The notes under the pieces: model-generated
Database searches by the model: none
The model's input: the letters and a program-made list of their open reading frames with translations, nothing else
What the model was told of the DNA's origin: nothing
Shown here: positions 29,915 to 38,235 of the stretch, one piece after another
Position numbering within the stretch: position 1 is the stretch's first letter
How the letters are laid out: each line of letters starts with the position of its first letter
DNA from: Pantoea trifolii
GTDB taxonomy: Bacteria > Pseudomonadota > Gammaproteobacteria > Enterobacterales > Enterobacteriaceae
Assembly: GCF_024506435.1 (NCBI RefSeq)
Contig: NZ_JANIET010000002.1
Location: forward strand, 558,001-622,000
Reading direction: 5' to 3'
Length of the DNA: 64,000 nucleotides
Position numbers and translations under genes: made by a program

Positions 29915-31363
29915 TCAGGCGGTCTGTTGATCCTGCTCCTGCTCGCTAAACCGCTCACGCATTTCGTTTTCGATCTGCTCGAGCGATTTGCCTTTGGTCT
30001 CAGGCAGCATGGTGATCACAAAGATCAGCGAGCCGACGTTGATGGCCGCAAAGATAAAGAATGCGCCATTGCCGGTGGCGGACAGCAGAGGCGGGAAAGC
30101 AAACGCCACCGCCGCGTTACAGATCCACTGGAATGAAACCGCAGCGCCGGTCAGCACGCCACGCACTTTCATCGGGAACAGCTCGGACATCAGCAGCCAA
30201 TACACCGGCGAAATGCACATCTGCATAAAGAACAGGAACATCAAAATCGCCGCCAGCGCGAAGATACTTTGCGTCATGTCTTGTGGCATCAGCAGCAGCA
30301 CGCAGCCGAGCACCAGTTGCATGGCTATTACTACCGCCAAACCAGTCATCAGCATGGTGCGACGTCCAAAACGTCCCACCGCTTTGATGCCCACCATGGT
30401 TGCCAGCACCGAGACAATGCCGTTACCGATGGTCGCCGCAATCGACGCGTTGGTGCCCATGCCGGTGGTTTTCAGGATCACAGGTGTGTAGTACATAAAG
30501 GCGTTCACGCCGGTGAACTGGATAACAATGCCCAGCCCCGCGCCCACCAGCAACAAGCGAAGAATCCATTTCTCTTGCAGCAGTTCACGTGCCGAAGGCC
30601 CCTGACGCGCCGCCTTGGCGTGCTGGCGCATCTCTGTCATCTCCTTTTTTACTTCACGCGGTGTTTCACGCAGTTTGTGCAGGATACGACTCGCTTCTTT
30701 GATGCGCCCTTCCGCCACCATCCAATGCGGCGAGGCCGGCACAAAGAAGGTGCCGATAAACAGCAAGGCGCCGGGAATCATTGCCATCGCCAGCATGTAG
30801 CGCCATAGATGCGGATCGTTAAGCGTGAAACTCATCACCGCGCTGACCACATACGCCAGCAGCTGACCGGAAACAATCATCAGCTCGTTGCGGCTCACCA
30901 GCGGCGCACGACGTTTGGGTCCGGCGATTTCGGCAATAAACACCGGCACGGTTGAGGAACCACCACCTACCGCAATCCCCAGCAGAAAACGCATCGCCAC
31001 CATCACGTGCAGGTTCGGCGCTAACGCGGTACCAATCGCGCCCAGCACAAAGATCAGTGCCAGAGAACGCAGCGTGATACGACGACCAAAGCGGTCGGAG
31101 AAATAGCCACTGAGAAAAGCACCCAGTGCGGCACCGAAGATCAGGGATGAAGTGACTAAACCTTCGGTGAACGGTGTGAGGTCAAGACCGCCCTGATCAG
31201 GTGGTAAAGTCATAAACGGCAAGGCACCGGAGATAATCCCGGTGTCATAACCAAAGGCCAACGCGCCCATGGTCGCCACCAGTACCACAAAGAAGATGCG
31301 CTGTTTGACGGTGAGATTGCTTAGCGCTGAATCGTCGTCACTGTTTTGCTGCGATGTGTCCAT
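29915..31363 (-). CDS. Sugar porter family MFS transporter
   Basis: 482 residues, twelve predicted membrane segments. It carries sugar-porter hallmarks: FGYDTGIISGA near residue 45, SDRFGRRITL in the loop 2-3, VPVFIAEIAGPKRRAPLVS (PESPR-like region absent, replaced by VPASPHWMV), KAVGRFGRRTM in the second half, and a C-terminal PETKGKSLEQIE. The substrate is probably a hexose, pentose or inositol with H+ symport; the exact sugar cannot be read. ATG 31363 is preferred, as AGGGA precedes it; an in-frame ATG at 31378 lacks one. Confidence 0.88.
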   Translation of the reverse strand: MDTSQQNSDDDSALSNLTVKQRIFFVVLVATMGALAFGYDTGIISGALPFMTLPPDQGGLDLTPFTEGLVTSSLIFGAALGAFLSGYFSDRFGRRITLRSLALIFVLGAIGTALAPNLHVMVAMRFLLGIAVGGGSSTVPVFIAEIAGPKRRAPLVSRNELMIVSGQLLAYVVSAVMSFTLNDPHLWRYMLAMAMIPGALLFIGTFFVPASPHWMVAEGRIKEASRILHKLRETPREVKKEMTEMRQHAKAARQGPSARELLQEKWILRLLLVGAGLGIVIQFTGVNAFMYYTPVILKTTGMGTNASIAATIGNGIVSVLATMVGIKAVGRFGRRTMLMTGLAVVIAMQLVLGCVLLLMPQDMTQSIFALAAILMFLFFMQMCISPVYWLLMSELFPMKVRGVLTGAAVSFQWICNAAVAFAFPPLLSATGNGAFFIFAAINVGSLIFVITMLPETKGKSLEQIENEMRERFSEQEQDQQTA

Positions 31364-31609
31364 TCCTGTTCCCTGCATATTTAACGCGCCCTCTAGCGCA
31401 AAGGTTGAAACCCAAAAGGCAGAAGTATAGTCAGGAATTGTAAAATGTGACGGAGGTCACGGTTAAATCGACAAACATTCAAACATTTATTTCATGATCT
31501 CTTTCAATGATCGTCATTGCCGCTCTGGCTTTCGCACAACGGCGTACTACTATTTCAGCGTGACTAGCTAGTCCTCAAATCTAACGGAACATTGATAAGA
31601 GGTCTTCCT

Positions 31610-31795
31610 ATGAACAAACAGAGCTACAGAGGCGGCGCAGGGAATTTTGCCAACGATCCAGAACGTGCGAAAGAAGCTGGCAGAGCGGGAGGCAAAGCCA
31701 GTGGAGGCAATTTCAGAAACGATCCTGAAAGAGCCGTTGAAGCGGGACGGAAAGGAGGCAAGATTAGCCGTCGTCCTCCAACAAAGTCTGAGTAA
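31610..31795 (+). CDS. KGG-repeat stress protein
   Basis: 61 residues, extremely hydrophilic. GGAGNFANDPERAKEAGRAGGKASGG is split here into its two repeats: GGAGNFANDPERAKEAG and GGNFRNDPERAVEAGRKGGK. These are the KGG motifs of YciG/con-10-like proteins, associated with stationary phase and desiccation stress; the biochemical role is unknown. ATG 31610 follows AAGAGG. It is the second of three KGG genes in the window and stands alone, 112 bp before the ParD-like gene. Confidence 0.9.
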   Translation: MNKQSYRGGAGNFANDPERAKEAGRAGGKASGGNFRNDPERAVEAGRKGGKISRRPPTKSE

Positions 31796-31866
31796 GGCGC
31801 CTTAGGATTTTTCATGCCATGGATTGGCTTTACTTCTCTTTTGCATATCACCTCCCAAAACGGTAG

Positions 31867-31900
31867 CCTATATACATATCGCATACATTTCATATATAGG
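31867..31900. promoter_or_regulatory. Inverted repeat at the parD-like/map promoter
   Basis: CCTATATA (31867-31874) and TATATAGG (31893-31900) flank 18 bp of AT-rich sequence, ending 6 bp before the ParD-like start. The arrangement suits an operator bound by the ribbon-helix-helix product itself, as in type II antitoxin operons. Confidence 0.55.
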
Positions 31901-31906
31901 CTTATC

Positions 31907-32149
31907 ATGGGCATCGTAAAAATCTCCGACCTGATGCATGAGAATCTGCGCATCGCCAGCACGGCGATGAGCCGATCCATCAATGCGCAGGCAGAACACT
32001 GGATGAAGATCGGCATGCTGGCCGAGATTTACCCGTCACTCAATCATCAGGAATTGACGCGCTTGCTGATGCGCGTTGAACGCGACAGCGGCGCGGATTT
32101 AGCGCAACTGCTTGACCATCCTTTATTCACCTCGCAGGGAATCGCGTAA
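31907..32149 (+). CDS. ParD-like antitoxin family protein
   Basis: 80 residues, MGIVKISDLMHENLRIAST, a short strand plus helices as in ribbon-helix-helix DNA-binding proteins of the ParD-like family. SRSINAQAEHWMKIGMLAE fits the second helix. Its stop TAA overlaps the ATG of map by one base (TAATG), so the two are translated together. ParD-like genes beside a second map gene recur in proteobacteria; no ParE toxin is present. The start at 31907 is chosen on conserved sequence. The role is probably autoregulation of the pair (inferred). Confidence 0.8.
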   Translation: MGIVKISDLMHENLRIASTAMSRSINAQAEHWMKIGMLAEIYPSLNHQELTRLLMRVERDSGADLAQLLDHPLFTSQGIA

Positions 32150-32931
32150 TGAGCATCAAACTGCATACCGCTGAAGAGATCGAACTGGCGCGTGCCGCCG
32201 GACATGCCGCCGCTAAAGTGCTGGAGATCATCACGCCATACGTCAAACCGGGCGTTACCACCGATGAACTGGACGCGATTTGTCATGATTACGTGGTAAA
32301 CGTGCTGAAAGTGATCCCAGCGAATATCGGTTATCACGGCTACAGCAAAACGACCTGTACCTCAGTAAACCACGTGGTGTGTCACGGCATTCCGGGCGAG
32401 AAAAAGCTCAGGGATGGTGACATCGTTAATATTGATGTCGGCATTATCAAAGATGGCTGGTACGGCGATACCAGCCGCATGTATTACGTCGGTCAGCCTT
32501 CGGTGCGTGCCAAACGTTTAGTGGATATCACCTACGAATCGATGGTTGCGGGTATCAACGTGGTGAAACCGGGCGCGACATTAGGCGATATCGGCGCGGC
32601 AATTCAGCAAGTGGCGGAAAAAGCCGGTTTCTCGGTAGTGCGTGAGTATTGCGGTCACGGCGTTGGCGAGGTGTATCACGGCGATCCGCAGATTCTGCAT
32701 TACGGCACGCCGGGTGAGGGATTGGAATTGCAAGCGGGTATGATTTTCACCATCGAACCGATGATCAACGCGGGCAAAGCCGGCACCAGCGTGCTATCCG
32801 ATGGCTGGACGGTAGTCACAAAGGACCGCTCGCTGTCGGCGCAGTGGGAACATACCATCGCAGTGACCGAAACCGGATTTGATTTGCTGACGCCGTGGCC
32901 AGAAGGTACCGGCGCATATCAGGCTATCTAA
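32149..32931 (+). CDS. map: Type I methionine aminopeptidase
   Basis: 260 residues, the pita-bread fold that removes N-terminal Met from nascent proteins. All five metal ligands are visible: Asp in VNIDVG (about 97), Asp in YGDTSRM (about 108), His in CGHGVG (about 171), Glu in FTIEPM (about 204) and Glu in QWEHTIAV (about 235). The substrate His in YHGYSK is also there. E. coli Map is 264 residues. As the housekeeping map normally sits next to rpsB, this is probably a second copy, coupled to the ParD-like gene. Confidence 0.93.
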   Translation: MSIKLHTAEEIELARAAGHAAAKVLEIITPYVKPGVTTDELDAICHDYVVNVLKVIPANIGYHGYSKTTCTSVNHVVCHGIPGEKKLRDGDIVNIDVGIIKDGWYGDTSRMYYVGQPSVRAKRLVDITYESMVAGINVVKPGATLGDIGAAIQQVAEKAGFSVVREYCGHGVGEVYHGDPQILHYGTPGEGLELQAGMIFTIEPMINAGKAGTSVLSDGWTVVTKDRSLSAQWEHTIAVTETGFDLLTPWPEGTGAYQAI

Positions 32932-32939
32932 TGATAGGA

Positions 32940-32968
32940 GATCCAGAACGTGAAGAACGTTCTGGATC
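32940..32968. terminator. Hairpin between convergent map and chemoreceptor genes
   Basis: Perfect 12-bp stem GATCCAGAACGT/ACGTTCTGGATC with a 5-nt loop. No long U-tract follows on either strand, so termination efficiency is uncertain. Confidence 0.65.
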
Positions 32969-32977
32969 CACATCGCC

Positions 32978-34543
32978 TTAAGCGGTTTGACGCAGCGTAA
33001 ACACACTCACACTATTCACCATATTTGCCGCCTGCTCACTCAGCATTGCCGATGCCGCCAGCGATTGCTCCACCAGCGACGCATTCTGCTGTGTGGTGAT
33101 ATCAATCTGGCTAATCGCAGTGTTGATCTGGCTGATGCCGTCGGCCTGCTCGGTGCTGGCCTGATTAATCTGCACCAGCAGCTCTTTCATCTCGGCGACA
33201 TTCGACATCATGCCGTTCATCAGCTTATTGGCATCCGTCACCATATCGCGACCATCGGCAATGCGCGTGGAGGACTCCTCAATTAAATTGCGGATCTCAT
33301 GCGACGAGGTGGCGGTTTTCTGTGCCAGCGCGCGCACTTCTTGCGCCACCACGGCAAAACCACGACCGTGTTCACCGGCGCGTGCGGCTTCCACCGCAGC
33401 ATTCAACGCCAGAATATTGGTCTGGAAAGCAATTGAATCGATCAGGTTAATGATGTCCGCCATGCGGCTGGCAGAATCGTTGATCTCGGCCATTTTGGTC
33501 GCAACGTTATCCATCATGCTGGCATTGCGTCCCACCGTGCTTTCCGCTTTGGCGGAGAGATCGGCGGCAACGTGGGTATTATTTCGCGTGTTGCTGATGG
33601 TGGCGCTGAATTCCTCCACCGAGGCCGCCGTTTGTTCCACCGAGCTAGCCTGCTCTTCCGTGCGGGCGGCAAGGTCGTTGGTGCCCGACATGATTTCGCT
33701 GGCGCCGCCAGATATCTGTTCAGCGCTAATGCGAATATGGCTGACAATCTCTGACATTTTCTCCTGCATCTGCTGAATGGCATTAATTAACTGCCCCATT
33801 TCATCTTTGCGCTGTTCATAAAAATCGGAGCTGAGATCGCCATCCGCTACGCGGCCTAGAAACGCAATAACTTTTTTCAAAGGCACAGTAATGGAACGGA
33901 TAATAATCCAGCCAATTAATGCAGAAACCAAAATAGCCACCACAAAAATAATCAGCATGGAGATTTTGGTCTTACTGTATGACGCCATAAAATTATTGTA
34001 AGAGCCATTCATTTGCTGCTCTTGCAGATTAATGAAACCCTCAACCTCATTGATATAATCTCTTTGCGCCGTGGCAAGGGTAGAAAAATAGAAATCCACC
34101 GCTTTTGTCACATCACTATTCACTAACGCGAAGAAAGCATTTCGCTCCTTCAGAAAGTCAGCCCGCTTCAATTCAACGCGCTTAAGAAAAGCAATAGATT
34201 CTTCATCCGTTGCCAGCGCACCTAATTGCTTATAGGTTTCGCTGATCTTTTTCGATGCTTCCTGAAGATTGCTTTGAATGGTCGCTCTGCGCTGCGCATC
34301 AATGGGACTTAGCAGCAGTGCTTGCTGCTGCACCGTCACGTTGATTTCATCAATCAACTGGTTGCCCAATGCGATGGTCGGATAATCATCCTTCATCATG
34401 CCATTGACGCCGGTTTCCGCTAAGAACAGCGAATTTAATCCGAGCAACGCCACCAACATTAGCATCGCAATATTCAGCACAGAGGATATGGTAAGTTTGG
34501 TTCGCAACTTTACATTACGCGAAAATCTTTGAACTACGTCCAT
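32978..34543 (-). CDS. Methyl-accepting chemotaxis protein
   Basis: 521 residues: TM1 near 20-42, a periplasmic four-helix-bundle sensor (HQ/Q-rich helices, VTVQQQALLLSPIDAQRR) to about 192, TM2 near 194-216, HAMP, then the signalling domain with the hairpin tip IAFQTNILALNAAVEAARAG near residue 370. It lacks the C-terminal xWxxF tether (it ends FTLRQTA), so it probably depends on other receptors for efficient methylation. The ligand is unknown. A sigma-28-like promoter lies about 100 nt upstream. Confidence 0.92.
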   Translation of the reverse strand: MDVVQRFSRNVKLRTKLTISSVLNIAMLMLVALLGLNSLFLAETGVNGMMKDDYPTIALGNQLIDEINVTVQQQALLLSPIDAQRRATIQSNLQEASKKISETYKQLGALATDEESIAFLKRVELKRADFLKERNAFFALVNSDVTKAVDFYFSTLATAQRDYINEVEGFINLQEQQMNGSYNNFMASYSKTKISMLIIFVVAILVSALIGWIIIRSITVPLKKVIAFLGRVADGDLSSDFYEQRKDEMGQLINAIQQMQEKMSEIVSHIRISAEQISGGASEIMSGTNDLAARTEEQASSVEQTAASVEEFSATISNTRNNTHVAADLSAKAESTVGRNASMMDNVATKMAEINDSASRMADIINLIDSIAFQTNILALNAAVEAARAGEHGRGFAVVAQEVRALAQKTATSSHEIRNLIEESSTRIADGRDMVTDANKLMNGMMSNVAEMKELLVQINQASTEQADGISQINTAISQIDITTQQNASLVEQSLAASAMLSEQAANMVNSVSVFTLRQTA

Positions 34544-34963
34544 TTAGAAACCTCAATGATTTTGATTGAAAAGGTGTGAAGACAATGGTGTTGTTTTAAA
34601 AATGGAAGAGGCTCCGAAAATTAATCGGCAGCATCCCTACTGTTATCGTCAGCTATTTCATTAACATTAGAGACGCAGGTACATCAAACTGGCTATGTGC
34701 AGATAGTTATTGATTTGAAAACGATTTCATTGATCAGTTTTATTTAATGATGGCGATATACATAAAATCACCAGGCTGATTTTTTTGCTTAATTTACAAG
34801 AAAGGATTTCGCAGACCTTACGGATAGTGAATAAATGTTCTTATTTTTCCCAGTTACCGCAATTTGACTCAAAGAAAAATGATCATTTATCTTCAATATA
34901 TACGCATAAATGCAAAATGACGTGGTCAGCAGATACAGGCTGCTGACCGTCCGCACTCATTCG
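34544..34963. other. 420-bp AT-rich intergenic region
   Basis: No ORF of note. It contains the chemoreceptor promoter candidate at 34643-34669 and AT-rich sequence upstream of that, lying between the start of the chemoreceptor gene and the end of the YciE-like gene. Confidence 0.6.
34643..34669 (-). promoter_or_regulatory. Sigma-28-like promoter candidate
   Basis: Minus strand TAATGTTA, 11 nt, GACGATAA. This is 6/8 and 7/8 matches to TAAAGTTT and GCCGATAA with correct spacing, upstream of a chemoreceptor gene as expected for class-3 flagellar promoters. Confidence 0.5.
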
Positions 34964-35458
34964 TCAAACTGCCGCTTCCGCGCTCTGCAAAATCGCTTCA
35001 TTCGCTACATCCGGCAACTGATGCAGTAGCCAATCCGCCATTTGGATTTCATCTTGCAGGATAAGCTGGAAAGTCTTTATGCCTTTACTGTCCGCCGCCT
35101 GCTGCGCTGCGGCCAGCAATGCGGTGTAGGTGGCTACTTTATAGTTACAGAACACATAGCTGCTCACTGCAATACGCACGCCCTCTTCATCACGCAACAT
35201 ATCACTGGCGGCTTGCCCCACCGCCGACATGCGTCCCAACGCCTCTTTGAGCGCCGACCAGTTGCTATCATAGCGCTTCAAAACCTCCTTCACCTGTTGT
35301 TGCTGTTCACAGGTTTGCTGCGTGTATTGCTTCATGCGCGCCTGCAAAAGGGGAAAATCCTCCAGCCTTAGCGTCGCGGCCTGCAGCAAAGACTCTGCGT
35401 GTTTTTCCATGGCGTGCGCATCGCGTAACCAGTCCAGATACACAAATTCCTTGGTCAT
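34964..35458 (-). CDS. YciE/YciF-type ferritin-like stress protein (DUF892)
   Basis: 164 residues, all-helical. YLDWLRDAHAMEKHAESLLQ at the N terminus and YKVATYTALLAAAQQAADSK plus QDEIQMADWLLHQLP near the end match YciE (DUF892), a ferritin-like fold in which Glu/His residues of two helix pairs may bind metal. In E. coli, yciE is in the RpoS-controlled yciGFE operon with the KGG gene yciG. Here a KGG gene lies 425 bp away on the other strand, so the pair is rearranged but still linked. Function is unproven. Confidence 0.83.
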   Translation of the reverse strand: MTKEFVYLDWLRDAHAMEKHAESLLQAATLRLEDFPLLQARMKQYTQQTCEQQQQVKEVLKRYDSNWSALKEALGRMSAVGQAASDMLRDEEGVRIAVSSYVFCNYKVATYTALLAAAQQAADSKGIKTFQLILQDEIQMADWLLHQLPDVANEAILQSAEAAV

Positions 35459-35882
35459 TAATTTGCTCCGGTAGTGAGAAGAACATCGACAGTTAGCTGC
35501 CTGATGGGTATGACATCAGCTCATTTAGCGTGAATAAATAAAATAAGCGAAGCGTTAATTAGGCTAAATAAGGAGATTAATTAAACCTAGCAAGCAAGTG
35601 GGAAGCTGCAAGTATTGCATAAAGGAATTGCGATTTACTTTACAAGTAAAGTCTCTTACCGCTTCGCTTATTAACGACTCAAAGAAGCTTTCTTTTTGAC
35701 TTTAAAAAACTCAAGATCATAACTAATGATAGTTACATTTAGAGACAATCAAAAATTTAGCTGGAAGTTACACAAGCAAGCCTCTTAGAATTAAGACTTA
35801 AGATAAACCCAGGCTTGAAACTGGTAAAAATGGCACTACATTTATTTTGCATCAAATTGGTATTTAACAGAGAGGAGAACCA
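35459..35882. other. Divergent control region of the YciE-like and KGG genes
   Basis: 424 bp without a gene. It holds two copies of the motif TTACCGCTTCGCTTATTA, at 35542-35558 (minus) and 35656-35674 (plus), and the promoters of both divergent stress genes. The sequence is AT-rich. Confidence 0.7.
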
Positions 35883-36434
35883 ATGACGGACGCTAAGCAG
35901 CAACCCGATGAGGAAGAAAAAAAGACGCAACGTCGTGGTGGTGCAGGCAACTTCGCAGAGAATAAGGAACGTGCAGCTGAGGCTGGACGCAAGGGTGGTC
36001 AGGCGAGCGGCGGCAACTTCAAGAATGACCCGGAGCGTGCCATTGAAGCAGGAAGAAAAGGAGGCAAGATCAGCCGACGCAAATAACAGTCTTCTTAAAA
36101 GAATAAACCTTTAACGGTATTCACTTCTGCACAACACTCTCCTGATACTGTATTTACGCTTCGCTTAATTACAGCTGCATCGATCTCAGGAGAGTTATTT
36201 TTTGCAAAAAAACGGATATTTGATTGTTTCTTGATCAATCTCAACTTATTTACCGCTTCGCTTATCATGGTTTTACCCTTCGCTTATTAGCCAATAAATT
36301 ACATTTGCAGGCTAATAATAAATCACGGACTAAACGTTATATTTGTACACTGTCTAAAGGCTGGTACAACTTTCGAAGGATTATTCTTACAGGTCACTAA
36401 GAATAATCATGAAGAGGTTATCGAAGCGGTAAAA
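35542..36434. repeat. Six-copy motif TTACCGCTTCGCTTATTA around the KGG gene
   Basis: Copies lie at 35542-35558 (-), 35656-35674 (+), 36154-36171 (+), 36250-36267 (+), 36273-36289 (+) and 36418-36434 (-). The core is GCTTCGCTTA; copy 36273 lacks one G of the CCG, and the last keeps TTACCGCTTCG only. All are outside coding sequence, two upstream and four downstream of the KGG gene, and none was noticed elsewhere in the window. The pattern suggests binding sites of one regulator, or a small local repeat family. Confidence 0.75.
35883..36086 (+). CDS. KGG-repeat stress protein (YciG-like)
   Basis: 67 residues. After a charged leader (TDAKQQPDEEEKKTQRRG) come two repeats, GGAGNFAENKERAAEAGRKGG and GGNFKNDPERAIEAGRKGG shortened here to their cores NFAENKERAAEAG and NFKNDPERAIEAG, each followed by (R)KGG. 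This is the YciG pattern. No membrane or secretion signal; probably a disordered cytoplasmic stress protein. GAGAGGAG precedes ATG 35883 at good spacing. Surrounded by the six-copy motif described separately. Confidence 0.9.
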   Translation: MTDAKQQPDEEEKKTQRRGGAGNFAENKERAAEAGRKGGQASGGNFKNDPERAIEAGRKGGKISRRK

Positions 36435-36634
36435 CAGGAAACCGAAACACACAATCGTTCCGGAGGTCGCCATTTATGGTGACCAGGTGCGCATGAATGC
36501 GCTCCTTCGATGACAGCACGCACTTAACTCATTTTTTGATCTCAGAAATTTCACATTTAGTCGTATCGATTTTTATTTTGTTGTCGCAGAACCTAGGATT
36601 GCAGCACATTCACCTGCTAAATATGGATATCTTA
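36087..36634. other. 548-bp region with motif copies and REP elements
   Basis: No supported gene. It has four copies of the TTACCGCTTCGCTTATTA motif (36154, 36250, 36273, 36418), two REP-like palindromes (36462-36505) and the leader of the transthyretin-like gene. An in-frame extension of that gene back to 36497 is not conserved-looking and overlaps a REP copy. Confidence 0.7.
36462..36505. repeat. Adjacent REP-like palindromes, families A and B
   Basis: 36462-36484 is GGAG running into the family A palindrome (GGTCGCCATTTATGGTGACC). 36486-36505 is family B, GGTGCGCATGAATGCGCTCC. GGAG is the second tetranucleotide known to precede REP palindromes. Confidence 0.72.
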
Positions 36635-37057
36635 ATGAAGACTCTTTTTACCTCAGCCAGTGCCATCCTGATTGCGACCAGCCTGTCAGCAGGAGCTGCA
36701 CAACCCGCCGCACCAAAAAATCCTCTCAGCGTACATGTATTGAACCTGCAGACAGGCTCACCAACAGCGGGTATTGAGGTTGAACTCGATCAGAAACAAA
36801 ATAATAACTGGGTGAAATTAGCCAGCGGCAAAACCGACAGCAACGGCAGAATCAGCGCGCTGTTCCCGGAAGATAAAACCGCCAGCGCAGGCAGCTATCG
36901 CGTGGTGTTCAAAACCGGTGACTATTACAAAATGAACAATCAGAAGACCTTCTTCCCGGAGATTCCGGTGGAGTTCAATATGGAAAGCAACGGAGAGCAC
37001 TACCATATTCCGCTGCTGTTGAGTCCGTTTGGTTATTCGACTTATCGCGGAAATTAA
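36635..37057 (+). CDS. hiuH: Transthyretin-like 5-hydroxyisourate hydrolase, exported
   Basis: 140 residues. A signal peptide ([22 protein letters not shown]) ends near residue 23, so the enzyme is periplasmic as is E. coli HiuH. The mature domain has [19 protein letters not shown] (active-site His), KTDSNGRI (Arg) and [18 protein letters not shown] (His). It hydrolyses 5-hydroxyisourate from urate oxidation. The usual C-terminal signature YRGS is YRGN here. The start is ATG 36635, chosen because the signal peptide begins there. No other purine-catabolic gene adjoins it. Confidence 0.9.
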   Translation: MKTLFTSASAILIATSLSAGAAQPAAPKNPLSVHVLNLQTGSPTAGIEVELDQKQNNNWVKLASGKTDSNGRISALFPEDKTASAGSYRVVFKTGDYYKMNNQKTFFPEIPVEFNMESNGEHYHIPLLLSPFGYSTYRGN

Positions 37058-37066
37058 GTTCAAAAC

Positions 37067-37090
37067 GGTCGCCATGAATGGCGACCCTAC
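37067..37090 (+). repeat. REP-like palindrome, family A
   Basis: GGTCGCCATGAATGGCGACC followed by CTAC between two convergent genes. This is the rightmost clear copy in the window. Confidence 0.8.
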
Positions 37091-37114
37091 AGGTTTTCGG
37101 CGCACCTGGCTTAA

Positions 37115-38119
37115 TTAAAGCGCCATCCCCCTTTCATTGAATGCCTTGCGCCAATGCGTTGGCGTGGTATTCAAGCGCTGTCTGAAGTGATGCCGCAAGG
37201 TTTCCGGCGATCCAAATCCCGCCTGCTCGGCAACCTGGTCAATGCTCAGCTTGCCGCTCTCCAGCAGTGCGCAGGCTTTTTCCAGCCGCACGCTCAACAT
37301 CCACTCTCCCGGCGTGGTGCCGGTGGCGTCATGGAAGCGGCGTAAAAATGTGCGGCGGCTCATGCCGGCTTGCCTGGCGAGCTGATCAATCACCAGCGGC
37401 GTATTGAGGTGATTGCGTAAATCATCAAGCAGCGGCGAGAGATTTTTTGCCGCACGCTGCGGCACCGGCTGCTGGATCAGCTGCGCCTGATTCCCTTCAC
37501 GTAGCGGCGGCGTCACCATACGGCGCGCGGTGCGGTTTGCCACTTCAATGCCATAATCGCGACGAATCAGATGCAGACACAAATCCACGCCCGCTGCGCC
37601 GCCCGCTGACGTAATAATGCTGCCCTCATCGACATAAATCATGCCGTGTTCAACCTGCACCTGAGGGAAGCGCTGCGCCAGTATTTCGGTGCTGTTCCAG
37701 TGTGCGGTAGCGCGTTTACCATCCAGCAAACCGGCAGCGCCCAACACGAAACTGCCTGCGCAGATCGAAACGATACGCGTGCCGTTGCGGTGTACTTTTT
37801 GTAATGCAGCGATAAGCGCATCCGATGCCGGTTCATGCACGCTGCGCCAGCCGGGAATCACGATGGTGCCCGCCTCGTCCAGCAGCTCAAGTCCGCCGTC
37901 GACCACCAAACGCACGCCGCCTTGCGCGCCGAATACGCCCTCCTCCACCGACGCCACGCTCAAATCATATAAAGGCTGGCCGAACGCGTCATCGACGCGC
38001 CCAAAAGCCTCAACTGCCGTGCCGAATTCAAAGGTACACAGGCATTCATACGCCAGCAAAACCATGCGGCGGTTAAACGGTGCAGGCGAACGGGCATGTA
38101 ACGGAGCAATCATTTGCAT
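37115..38119 (-). CDS. ftrA: GlxA/FtrA family transcriptional regulator
   Basis: 334 residues. An N-terminal DJ-1/PfpI-like domain (residues 18-190) has the nucleophile-elbow Cys in VSICAGSFVLGAAG. It is followed by an AraC-type DNA-binding domain with two helix-turn-helix units, LARQAGMSRRTFLRRF and VAEQAGFGSPETLRHHFRQ. This organisation and the ELLDEAGTIVIPGW segment fit FtrA-type activators. Divergent from an MFS exporter gene with about 115 bp between starts, so it probably controls that gene. The effector is unknown. Confidence 0.88.
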   Translation of the reverse strand: MQMIAPLHARSPAPFNRRMVLLAYECLCTFEFGTAVEAFGRVDDAFGQPLYDLSVASVEEGVFGAQGGVRLVVDGGLELLDEAGTIVIPGWRSVHEPASDALIAALQKVHRNGTRIVSICAGSFVLGAAGLLDGKRATAHWNSTEILAQRFPQVQVEHGMIYVDEGSIITSAGGAAGVDLCLHLIRRDYGIEVANRTARRMVTPPLREGNQAQLIQQPVPQRAAKNLSPLLDDLRNHLNTPLVIDQLARQAGMSRRTFLRRFHDATGTTPGEWMLSVRLEKACALLESGKLSIDQVAEQAGFGSPETLRHHFRQRLNTTPTHWRKAFNERGMAL

Positions 38120-38235
38120 TAAGGGTCACCGGAGAATTTGGCACGATCTTGACGATATATGGCATGCGGGCGGATTTCCACTGTCACGCCAATCTTTCAT
38201 GCTGGCACGCTCTTAACGTATCGCAGGGAATGAGT

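Noticed and set aside
35542..36434. The six-copy motif as a CRISPR array
   Set aside because: Spacing is irregular, copies occur on both strands, a gene lies among them and there are no equal-length spacers or cas genes.
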